DNA of 6,432 bases. Source: CALJUZ01 sp003387805 (GTDB lineage: Bacteria; Bacillota; Limnochordia; Limnochordales; ZCTH02-B6). The translations under genes were made by a program, and so were the position numbers. Location of the stretch: NCBI GenBank assembly GCA_937975235.1, contig CALJUZ010000156.1, forward strand, positions 1-6,432, in the 5' to 3' direction. Below are positions 1-6,154 of the stretch, in pieces (position 1 is the first letter of the stretch; each line of letters opens with the position of its first letter). Under the pieces are notes generated by a model, which ran no database searches, was not told the origin of the DNA, and was given only the letters and a program-made list of their open reading frames with translations.

Positions 1-1
1 C

Positions 2-106
2 GGCCGGTTGGCCGCCGGGGCGCCGGCGGCCGTGGCGGGCGCGCGGCCCGGCTGCGTGCCGCGCGGGCGGACGCTGCGCCGGCAGGACGAAACAAAGGAG
101 GCATAG
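2..106 (+). CDS. Possible C-terminal end of an upstream gene (partial)
   Basis: Frame 2 is open from the window edge and closes with TAG at 104-106, only 3 bases before the hutU start. The last residues would read RTLRRQDETKEA. A stop placed just after the hutU Shine-Dalgarno and just before its ATG is the usual layout of an operon, so this could be the tail of another histidine-degradation gene such as hutH or hutI. The other + frames are also open here because the DNA is so G+C-rich, and the 34 visible residues are Ala/Gly/Arg-rich with no family motif. The identity is therefore unknown and the call is weak. Confidence 0.25.
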   Translation, partial: GRLAAGAPAAVAGARPGCVPRGRTLRRQDETKEA

Positions 107-109
107 GCG

Positions 110-1783
<1,674 letters not shown>

Positions 1784-1820
1784 ACCAAAGACGAGAAAGG
1801 CCGCCTCGCGCGGCAAGCGG

Positions 1821-1867
1821 AAAAGGGACCGGGGGCGGATATGTCGGCGCCCGGTCCCTGTTTTCTT
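1821..1867. terminator. Bidirectional intrinsic terminator between hutU and msrA
   Basis: A perfect 10-bp stem, AGGGACCGGG (1824-1833) with CCCGGTCCCT (1850-1859), encloses a 16-base loop. On the + strand it is followed by GTTTTCTTTG (1860-1869). On the - strand it is followed by TTTT, from the AAAA at 1821-1824. It lies 41 bases past the hutU stop and about 125 bases past the msrA stop, so one hairpin can end both convergent transcripts. A smaller hairpin, GCCGC-CTCGC-GCGGC (1800-1814), precedes it on the hutU side. Confidence 0.85.
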
Positions 1868-1905
1868 TGTATACGGTTTCGGCGGCGCGCAGCCGCCGCC
1901 GCACC

Positions 1906-1956
1906 TGCTCGGCACCGACGCGCAACCGCCGCCGGTTTTGCTCGGCAGCGGCGCGC
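1906..1956. repeat. Imperfect 33-bp-period direct repeat downstream of msrA
   Basis: TGCTCGGCACCGACGCGC (1906-1923) recurs as TGCTCGGCAGCGGCGCGC (1939-1956), 16 of 18 bases identical and 33 bases apart. Because the period is a multiple of three, the - strand frame would read an 11-residue repeat (AEQNRRRLR, then AEQVRRRLR), but no convincing start site supports translation. A GGCGGC-GCGCA-GCCGCC hairpin (1881-1897) lies beside it. The repeat fills the gap between the terminator and the msrA stop codon. Confidence 0.45.
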
Positions 1957-1983
1957 CTCATCCGCCCTTTGTCCGGTTTGTGG

Positions 1984-2520
1984 CTACGCGTTCAGAAGCG
2001 TTGCGAAGCGCTGGCGAAACGCCGCCACCTTGGGCGCGATGACGAGCCGGCAGTAGCCTTGGTTTGGATTGCGGCGGAAATACTCGTTGTGGTAGTCCTC
2101 GGCCGGCCAAAACTCCGTCAGCGGCACCACCTGGGTCACGATGGGGTCGTCCCACACGCCGGCCTCCGTCAGCTCCTTGATGTACGCCTCGGCCTCGGCC
2201 CGCTGTTCGTCATCGTGGTACAAAATGATGGAGCGGTATTGCGGACCGATGTCGTTGCCCTGGCGGTCCGGCGTGGTCGGATCGTGAATGCCGAAGAACA
2301 CTTCCAGAAGCTGACGATAGCTGATGACTGCGGGATCGTATTTGATTTGCACCACCTCGGCGTGGCCCGTGGTGCCCGTGCAAACTTGCTCGTACGTCGG
2401 ATTCGGCACGTGCCCGCCCGCGTAGCCCGACTGCACGGAACGGACGCCGCGCAGCTGTTCAAAGACGGCCTCCAGGCACCAGAAGCAGCCGCCCCCGAGG
2501 GTAGCCGTCCGCTCGCTCAT
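1984..2520 (-). CDS. msrA: Peptide-methionine (S)-S-oxide reductase
   Basis: Reduces the S-epimer of methionine sulfoxide, free or in oxidised proteins, back to methionine in the cytoplasm, using thioredoxin-type reductants. The 178-residue protein carries the MsrA signature GCFWC (11-15) with catalytic Cys12. Next come SGYAGG (31-36), GHAE (52-55), HDPTTPDRQGNDIGPQYRS (79-97), AEDYHNEY (140-147) and NPNQGYCRLVIAPKV (151-165). Glu55, Asp90 and Tyr95 sit where the family places its catalytic acids and tyrosine. No MsrB domain is fused. The ATG at 2520 overlaps the stop of the upstream HMA gene as ATGA, and only weak purine stretches (AGG, GAGG) precede it, so translation is probably coupled to that gene. 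It is the last gene of the - strand unit and ends towards the bidirectional terminator. Confidence 0.97.
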   Translation of the reverse strand: MSERTATLGGGCFWCLEAVFEQLRGVRSVQSGYAGGHVPNPTYEQVCTGTTGHAEVVQIKYDPAVISYRQLLEVFFGIHDPTTPDRQGNDIGPQYRSIILYHDDEQRAEAEAYIKELTEAGVWDDPIVTQVVPLTEFWPAEDYHNEYFRRNPNQGYCRLVIAPKVAAFRQRFATLLNA

Positions 2521-2717
2521 GCCTCGACCTTCGCCTCGTAGCCAGCTTCCTTGACCGCCTCAACCAGCTCCTTGGGCTCGGCGGAGCCCCGCACCACCGC
2601 GAAGCCGTCGTCCAGGGACACCTCCACGTCCTCGACGCCCAGCACTTCTTTAATGGCTTTTTCGACGGCGGCTTTGCAGTGCGCGCACGTCATTCCGTCC
2701 ACCTTGAGCTTGACCAT
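2517..2717 (-). CDS. CopZ-like heavy-metal-associated (HMA) domain protein
   Basis: A single-domain soluble HMA protein of 66 residues, the usual size of CopZ copper chaperones. The metal-binding loop GMTCAHC (8-14) supplies Cys11 and Cys14, which in this family bind Cu(I) or another soft metal and pass it to a partner such as a P-type ATPase. The pattern of charged helices and strands, ending in EAGYEAKVEA, fits the ferredoxin-like fold. A longer reading frame exists from an ATG at 2765, but its first codons overlap a TATAAT promoter element. The ATG at 2717 has GGAGG at 2732-2728, ten bases upstream, so the short form is chosen. No copper ATPase or CsoR repressor is in the window. The gene precedes msrA with an ATGA overlap, which suggests joint expression under metal or oxidative stress. 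The metal is inferred, not shown. Confidence 0.9.
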   Translation of the reverse strand: MVKLKVDGMTCAHCKAAVEKAIKEVLGVEDVEVSLDDGFAVVRGSAEPKELVEAVKEAGYEAKVEA

Positions 2718-2756
2718 TGCGCATTCGCCTCCGAATCGGGTTCGTTTCGGGTGGAG

Positions 2757-2806
2757 ATTATACAAGTCCTAGGGTAATCTTAATCGTTCCACGGAAGCGG
2801 CGTCAA
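2757..2806 (-). promoter_or_regulatory. Candidate promoter of the HMA-msrA unit
   Basis: On the - strand, a perfect TATAAT (2762-2757) lies about 40 bases before the HMA start, in the only clearly A+T-rich patch of the region. Its -35 at normal spacing is poor. A second candidate uses TTGACG (2806-2801) and TAAGAT (2782-2777) with an 18-bp spacer. A small dyad, TTCC-GT-GGAA, sits inside that spacer, where activators of the MerR type often bind. The promoter is well supported as a region; the exact start and any regulator are inferred. Confidence 0.55.
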
Positions 2807-2845
2807 CATGCGGTTATTACAAAATTTCAGACCGGTGGCGACGGG

Positions 2846-2890
2846 GACCACCGCGGCCCGGGGCGCCGCTGCCCGGGCGCCGCGGTGGTC
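2846..2890. repeat. 12-bp inverted repeat in extremely G+C-rich DNA
   Basis: GACCACCGCGGC (2846-2857) pairs perfectly with GCCGCGGTGGTC (2879-2890) around a 21-base centre. The centre repeats the GCCCGGG/CGCCGC theme: GCCCGGGGCGCCGC at 2856-2869, then GCCCGGGCGCCGC at 2871-2883. There is no T-tract on either side, so it is not a standard terminator. It lies upstream of the HMA-msrA promoter and downstream of the thiamine-binding gene. Confidence 0.6.
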
Positions 2891-2968
2891 GCACTGCGGC
2901 GCCCGGGCTGCCGCGACGGCCGCGCAGCGGTCGCACTGCGGCGCGGCCTGCCGCGACGGCCGCGCAGT
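2887..2968. repeat. Tandem pair of 42/40-bp repeats
   Basis: Unit 1 (2887-2928) and unit 2 (2929-2968) both start GGTCGCACTGCGGCGC and both end CTGCCGCGACGGCCGCGCAG plus one variable base. They differ only by a small change and 2-base indel in the middle (CCGGG against GGC). Each unit can fold internally, for example CGCGGCC with GGCCGCG in unit 2. No gene can be supported across the pair: the frames are open only because of base composition, and no RBS is present. Confidence 0.65.
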
Positions 2969-3017
2969 AGAGCGGGACGCCTCGCACGTTGCACAGCCGC
3001 GGCGGGCCGTTCGCAAC

Positions 3018-3046
3018 AGGTGGTCCGGCCACCTGACCACTTTTTT
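3018..3046 (+). terminator. Orphan terminator-like hairpin
   Basis: GTGGTC (3020-3025) pairs with GACCAC (3035-3040) around a 9-base loop and runs directly into TTTTTT (3041-3046), the layout of a + strand intrinsic terminator. An alternative fold, CAGGTGG (3017-3023) with CCACCTG (3029-3035), competes with it. No + strand gene precedes it, since both neighbouring genes are on the - strand. It could end antisense or run-on transcription, or simply be part of the local palindromic repeat family. Confidence 0.4.
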
Positions 3047-3140
3047 CGCAGCGGGAGTCCGGGTGGCGCGGCCCAAAACGCCGTTCTCGAGCGGGAAACC
3101 GCGTTCGCGGGTTAGACGCCTCCGCCCCGCGAACTGGTCC

Positions 3141-3290
3141 GGTGGCCGGACCACTGTGCAGGCCTCTGTTTCGAGAATGCATTCCGCTTCGGTGGCCGGA
3201 CCACTGTGCAGGCCTCTGTTTCGAGAATGCATTCCGCTTCGGCGGTTCGACCGCCGTTCAGGCGTTTGCTTCGAGAAGGCGTTCCACGGC
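3141..3290. repeat. 50-bp tandem repeat, two perfect copies plus a diverged third
   Basis: Positions 3141-3190 and 3191-3240 are identical over all 50 bases. Positions 3241-3290 form a third unit in register, matching at 35 of 50 bases by hand count. The third unit contains the last codons and stop of the thiamine-binding gene plus the hairpin just after it (GGCGGT-TCG-ACCGCC, 3241-3255). Each perfect unit holds the 10-bp palindrome GAATGCATTC (3175-3184, 3225-3234) and the near-palindrome GTGGTCCGGCCACC (read on the - strand). At the array edge TGGTCCGG-TGG-CCGGACCA (3135-3153) forms a perfect 8-bp-arm hairpin. Confidence 0.9.
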
Positions 3291-3569
3291 TCGCACTTTC
3301 TCGGCCATGGGAACGTTCTCGTCCCGCCGGTCGTCGATCTTGATGACCGTCGAAATACGCACCGCGCCCATGGTCGCCACCGCTTCGTGCATTGCGGCCA
3401 CGGCTTCGAAAATGCGGCGCAAGTCGCCTTGAATGGTGGTGAACATCGGCTCGAGCCGGTACTCCAGGTCCGGGTATTTGTCGAGCACCTTTATCGCCTC
3501 GGCCACGAACCGGCTGACGCCGGGCTCGCCCGTGCCCAAAGGCGCGACGCTGACGGCTGCGATGGCCAT
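3258..3569 (-). CDS. Thiamine-binding protein, MTH1187/YqgV family
   Basis: A small cytoplasmic protein of 103 residues, the full family length. The family (thiamine_BP, PF01910) forms oligomers with a ferredoxin-like fold, and some members bind thiamine or its pyrimidine part; the exact role is not settled. Visible hallmarks are VSVAPLGTG (6-14), YRLEPMFTTIQGDL (37-50), AMHEAV (59-64) and RISTVIKIDDRRDE (71-84). The start is fixed by GAGGTGA (3583-3577), seven bases before the ATG. A possible -10 box TAGAAT (3607-3602) lies upstream with no good -35. I see no TPP riboswitch. The final codons and stop form part of a diverged copy of the adjacent 50-bp repeat, and a 6-bp-stem hairpin without a U-tail follows two bases after the stop. 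No thiamine biosynthesis or transport gene is in the window. Confidence 0.92.
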   Translation of the reverse strand: MAIAAVSVAPLGTGEPGVSRFVAEAIKVLDKYPDLEYRLEPMFTTIQGDLRRIFEAVAAMHEAVATMGAVRISTVIKIDDRRDENVPMAEKVRAVERLLEANA

Positions 3570-3604
3570 CGTACGTTCACCTCGCCCTATTGTTGTGAGC
3601 TATT

Positions 3605-3622
3605 CTAAAGCCTTCGCTTCAT
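3605..3622 (-). other. Possible five-codon leader ORF (MKRRL)
   Basis: On the - strand AAAGGAG (3639-3633) stands ten bases before an ATG at 3622 that opens a minimal frame, M-K-R-R-L-stop, ending at 3605. The thiamine-binding gene starts 35 bases after that stop. A CCGGCCG-CCAACC-CGGCCGG hairpin (3640-3659) lies just upstream. It could be a leader peptide, the relic of a larger gene, or chance. If the TAGAAT at 3607-3602 is the promoter, this mini-ORF would not be transcribed from it. Confidence 0.2.
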
Positions 3623-3703
3623 GTGCGAGCGTCTCCTTTCCGGCCGCCAACCCGGCCGGCAGCGTCGGAGCAGGATTCCGCGGGCGGCAGGTGAAAGGTC
3701 TGG

Positions 3704-4056
3704 TTGCAGTTGGAGGAGGGAAACGCCTTTGTCCTTGAACGAGACCGGAGGCACCTGTTCGACCGCCGGGCGGAGCGCTGCGACGAGTCGGTCAACGCGG
3801 GCGAAGGGTTTCCGTTTGCAGGCTACAACGCCGTGCTGGAGGCCGTCGCGCGGCAGGCCGCAGTCGGCCCGGGCATGCGCGTGCTGGACGTTGGCATCGG
3901 CACCGGACAAAACCGCTTCCCTAGGAGCTGCGGGTCGGCTTTGACCGCATCGTGTCGGCCTACGTCTTGCACGAGTTCAGCCCCGAAGGGAAAATGAAGC
4001 TGCTGCAGTCGCTGGCCCGGGACGCGCTGGCGCCGGGCGGCCTTATCGTCATCTGG
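3704..4056 (+). pseudogene. Broken YrrT-like SAM-dependent methyltransferase
   Basis: Two halves of a class I methyltransferase are seen in different frames. The N-terminal part (frame 2, to about 3912) reads HLFDRRAERCDESVNAGEG, then FPFAGYNAVLEAV, then the SAM-binding motif I VLDVGIGTG. The second part (frame 1, from about 3913) reads ELRVGFDRIVSAYVLHEF and then ALAPGGLIVIW, as in YrrT-type proteins. Between them about 45-50 residues usual for the family are missing, the frame changes, and TAG (3922-3924) stands where an acidic codon would be expected before ELR. After IVIW the C-terminal part is not recognisable. GGAGGAGGG (3712-3720) sits ten bases before a GTC codon (3731) that would fit a lost GTG start; TTG codons at 3704 and 3710 are alternatives. 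With four lesions, function is very unlikely. The remnant runs up to the transporter gene. Confidence 0.85.
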
Positions 4057-4124
4057 CTTTGCCGTCCGGGGCCCGGCGGTTTCCGCTTTGCCGCAGCCTG
4101 CGGTGCGACGGCGAGAGGTGATTG

Positions 4125-4811
4125 GTGTTGCGCTATTTTCCGATATTGACCGGCGTGTTCGTCGCCGTGCTCATGATCAGCCAGGTGACGGCCGTCAAGC
4201 CCGTGGACATCGGCCTGTTCGGCATCATCATTACCGGTGCCGACCTGATTTTTCCGCTGAGCTATTTGATGGGTGACGTGCTGACGGAAGTGTTCGGCTT
4301 CGCCCGGGCCCGGGTGGCCATCTGGACGGGCCTGGGGGCCAACGTGCTGTTGAGCGGCGCCTTGTGGCTGGTGGGCTCCATCCCCGGCGAGGCCGGCTGG
4401 GTGGCGGAAGGCGGCCAGCAGGCGTGGGACATGCTGCTGGGTCTGGCGCCCCGCATCGCCCTGGCCAGCCTGACGGCGTACGTCGTCGGCGAGTTCGTCA
4501 ACTCGTACGTGCTGGCCCGCATGAAAGTGGCCATGCGCGGGCGGCACCTGTGGCTGCGGACCATCTCGTCCAGCCTGGTCGGCCAGGGCGTCGACACGCT
4601 CATCTTTTTCCCCATCGCCTACGGCGGCGAGTGGCCGTGGCCGCTGGTTTTCCAAATTATGGCGGCGGCCTACGTGATCAAGGTCGGCGTGGAAGTGCTG
4701 CTGACGCCCGTGACGTACGCCGTGGTGACGTTTCTCAAGCGCCGCACGGGCGTGGACGTGTACGACTACGAGACGGATTTCAACCCGTTCCGCATACAGT
4801 TCGACGACTGA
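4125..4811 (+). CDS. Queuosine precursor transporter (YhhQ/VUT family)
   Basis: An inner-membrane protein of about 228 residues from the VUT family (PF02592, COG1738). The E. coli member YhhQ imports queuosine precursors for tRNA modification; that function is inferred here from family. Numbering from the longest start, about six hydrophobic segments are seen. The motifs are FPLSYLMGDVLTEVFGF (44-60), VGEFVNSYVLARMK (122-135), RTISSSLVGQGVDTLIF (146-162) and KVGVEVLLTPVTY (187-199). No ATG opens the frame: TTG 4122, GTG 4125 and TTG 4128 all follow AGAGGTGA (4114-4121). GTG 4125 is chosen because the AGAGG core is then six bases away; TTG 4128 is almost as good. The gene follows the methyltransferase remnant directly and may once have shared its transcript. 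I see no preQ1 riboswitch. It converges on the DUF4363 gene. Confidence 0.93.
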   Translation: MLRYFPILTGVFVAVLMISQVTAVKPVDIGLFGIIITGADLIFPLSYLMGDVLTEVFGFARARVAIWTGLGANVLLSGALWLVGSIPGEAGWVAEGGQQAWDMLLGLAPRIALASLTAYVVGEFVNSYVLARMKVAMRGRHLWLRTISSSLVGQGVDTLIFFPIAYGGEWPWPLVFQIMAAAYVIKVGVEVLLTPVTYAVVTFLKRRTGVDVYDYETDFNPFRIQFDD

Positions 4812-4824
4812 GGCGGCGGTGCGG

Positions 4825-4971
4825 GAGCCGGGGCGATGCCGCCGGACTTGGCCGTGGGCGGCAGCGAGCCGGGCGATGCCCCCGGCTGTCGTCGCGGGCG
4901 GCCGGGCCACGGCCATGCCGCCGGCTTTGGCCGCCGCCGTCCTTTCGCCGGGCTGCGGCCCGGCCGGGCCG
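4825..4971. repeat. About 40-bp-period degenerate repeats and a 16-bp palindrome
   Basis: The gap between the two convergent genes (4812-4989) holds no supportable gene. The core ATGCC(G/C)CCGG occurs at 4836, 4876 and 4915, spaced 40 and 39 bases. The first two copies share a longer stretch starting GAGCCGGG (4825-4845, 4866-4885), while copies one and three share ATGCCGCCGG plus most of the next nine bases. CGGCCCGG-CCGGGCCG (4956-4971) is a perfect 16-bp palindrome. Neither strand has a T-tract after it, so it is at most a non-standard terminator or pause site for the convergent transcripts. Confidence 0.5.
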
Positions 4972-4989
4972 TTGGACAGGCCCGCCGTT

Positions 4990-5358
4990 TCAGCCGGCGA
5001 ACTCTTGCCACACCGCGTGGAGCTCTTCGGCGTCAACGGCGGCCGACGCCCCGTGGCGAAGGCTGACGCCCGCCCGGACCCGGGCCAGTTGCTCCTCGAA
5101 GCGGAGCACCGCGTTGCGGGAGTTGTTCAGCAGCAGCCACGTGCGGCGTTTGTGCCATTCCTCCTCGACGGTGCGCAGCGTTGCCTCCGCCTGCTCCCAG
5201 CGCTCGGCGGCCACCTGCCGGCCGAGATTTTGGAGCAGCGCTTCCATCCGCGACTCCGGTCGCCATGCCGTGAACGCCAGCCCGGCGGCCACGACGAGGC
5301 CGATGATGGCCGCTGCGAGCAGGTTGAAGTTGATGCGCGGGATTTTGCGTCGGCCCAT
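4990..5358 (-). CDS. DUF4363 family membrane-anchored protein
   Basis: A 122-residue protein with a basic N-terminus (MGRRKIPR), a single hydrophobic segment at about 11-31 and then a helical, charged domain rich in Glu, Arg and Trp (RWEQAEATLRTVEEEWHKRR, 53-72). This is the usual make-up of DUF4363 proteins, likely anchored in the membrane with the helical part outside. The biochemical function is unknown. In many Firmicutes a DUF4363 gene lies next to a DUF421 gene, and it does here: the DUF421 stop is 79 bases upstream. The start is fixed by AAGGAGG (5372-5366), seven bases before the ATG. Family assignment rests on size, architecture and neighbour, with less sequence motif support than the other calls. 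Confidence 0.75.
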   Translation of the reverse strand: MGRRKIPRINFNLLAAAIIGLVVAAGLAFTAWRPESRMEALLQNLGRQVAAERWEQAEATLRTVEEEWHKRRTWLLLNNSRNAVLRFEEQLARVRAGVSLRHGASAAVDAEELHAVWQEFAG

Positions 5359-5406
5359 GGCCCGGCCTCCTTGTGTCGGTAGTCGGTTGGTGCTCTCCGC
5401 CGTCCG

Positions 5407-5439
5407 GATGCGGCGGGGTCACCACCGCTGCGCCGCATC
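5407..5439. other. Intercistronic hairpin between DUF421 and DUF4363
   Basis: GATGCGGCG (5407-5415) pairs perfectly with CGCCGCATC (5431-5439) around a 15-base loop. On the mRNA the stem begins inside the DUF421 stop codon. No T-tract follows, so complete termination is unlikely. It could slow decay, attenuate, or set the ratio of the two proteins, since DUF4363 has its own strong RBS further down. Confidence 0.55.
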
Positions 5440-6154
5440 ACTCCGACACTTTGTTTTCCTGCGGCACGTGCTGCAAGTCGTCGTGCAGATCGATGTACAG
5501 ATTTCCTTGCGTATCCAGCTCGGCGTAGTAGACGTCGGCCATTTCGTGTCCCCGCCCGCGTACTTGCTCGACCAGCCACGCCTCGGTCAGGCCGAGCTGC
5601 TCGAGGTTGGCATGGACGATATGGCCGTCCACGATGAGCTCCGTGGCGGGCCCTTTGTACGCCGTCGGTATGTTGAGATCGGCCGGCGTGGCCGGCAGCA
5701 GCTGCGACTTCTTCAGCACCGACAGCTGCCCGCCCGGTTCGACGATGGCGAACTCCACCTCTCCCATGGAGAAAACGCCCTGGCTGCGCAGCTGCATGCG
5801 CAGGTCGTCGAGATTGTAGTTGAGCCGCTTCAGCGCGCCTTCCAAAATTTGTCCGTTCTGGACGACGACGGTGGGCTCGCCGTCCAGCAGCTTGCGCAGG
5901 CGGCGGCTGTACAAACTGAGACTGGAAGTGACCAGGCCCCAAAACGTCCACAGCAGCAGCGCCAGCCACGTCGGGACGAACTTGAGGTCCGGCTCGATGG
6001 ACAGGCTGGCGGCGATGCTGCCGACGGTGATGCCGAAGACGTAGTCGAAGAAGTTGAGCTGAGCCAGCTGACGCTTGCCGAGCACCCGCGTCAGGGCGAG
6101 CATGGTGAAAAACGTGGCCGTGCTGCGGATGGCGATGACGAGGCTTTCCGGCAC
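5438..6154 (-). CDS. DUF421 family membrane protein (YetF/YdfR-like)
   Basis: A 238-residue membrane protein. Hydrophobic segments lie at about 5-22, 36-52 and 60-80, and a cytosolic alpha/beta domain follows. The family block VLGKRQLAQLNFFDYVFGIT (24-43), continued by VGSIAA, is clear. So is the domain stretch GEPTVVVQNGQI (92-103), then NYNLDDLRMQLRSQGVFSMG (112-131) and FAIVEPGGQLSVL (135-147). The family is common and often multicopy in spore-forming Firmicutes; its molecular function is not established. The reading frame extends to 6400, but that part is low-complexity. The GTG at 6154 is chosen because GGGAGGGGG (6169-6161) lies six bases upstream and the conserved N-terminus starts there. 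It is the first gene of a probable two-gene unit with DUF4363. No clear promoter is seen in the upstream repeats. Confidence 0.93.
   Translation of the reverse strand: MPESLVIAIRSTATFFTMLALTRVLGKRQLAQLNFFDYVFGITVGSIAASLSIEPDLKFVPTWLALLLWTFWGLVTSSLSLYSRRLRKLLDGEPTVVVQNGQILEGALKRLNYNLDDLRMQLRSQGVFSMGEVEFAIVEPGGQLSVLKKSQLLPATPADLNIPTAYKGPATELIVDGHIVHANLEQLGLTEAWLVEQVRGRGHEMADVYYAELDTQGNLYIDLHDDLQHVPQENKVSE

Noticed and set aside
1867..2541. A 224-codon open frame on the + strand
   Set aside because: It is antisense to msrA, which carries all the family motifs.
2780..3232. Open frames on the - strand with Cys-rich stretches in the repeat gap
   Set aside because: The 50-bp repeats shift frame between copies, there is no RBS, and the apparent Cys clusters come from the tandem repeat sequence.
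3141..3240. CRISPR array
   Set aside because: The two 50-bp units are directly adjacent with no unique spacers, and no cas gene is near.
2808..3608. A 266-codon open frame on the + strand across the repeat gap
   Set aside because: It has no RBS, its content is dictated by the repeats, and it runs antisense through the real thiamine-binding gene.
3570..3703. TPP riboswitch before the thiamine-binding gene
   Set aside because: The conserved CUGAGA and GAACCUGA-type elements are absent.
4812..4989. Standard terminator between the transporter and DUF4363
   Set aside because: The 16-bp palindrome has no T-tract on either strand.
3960..5036. A 358-codon open frame on the - strand
   Set aside because: It lies antisense to the well-supported queuosine-precursor transporter, is rich in His, Gln, Arg and Ala, and has no family motif. 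It is a composition shadow.
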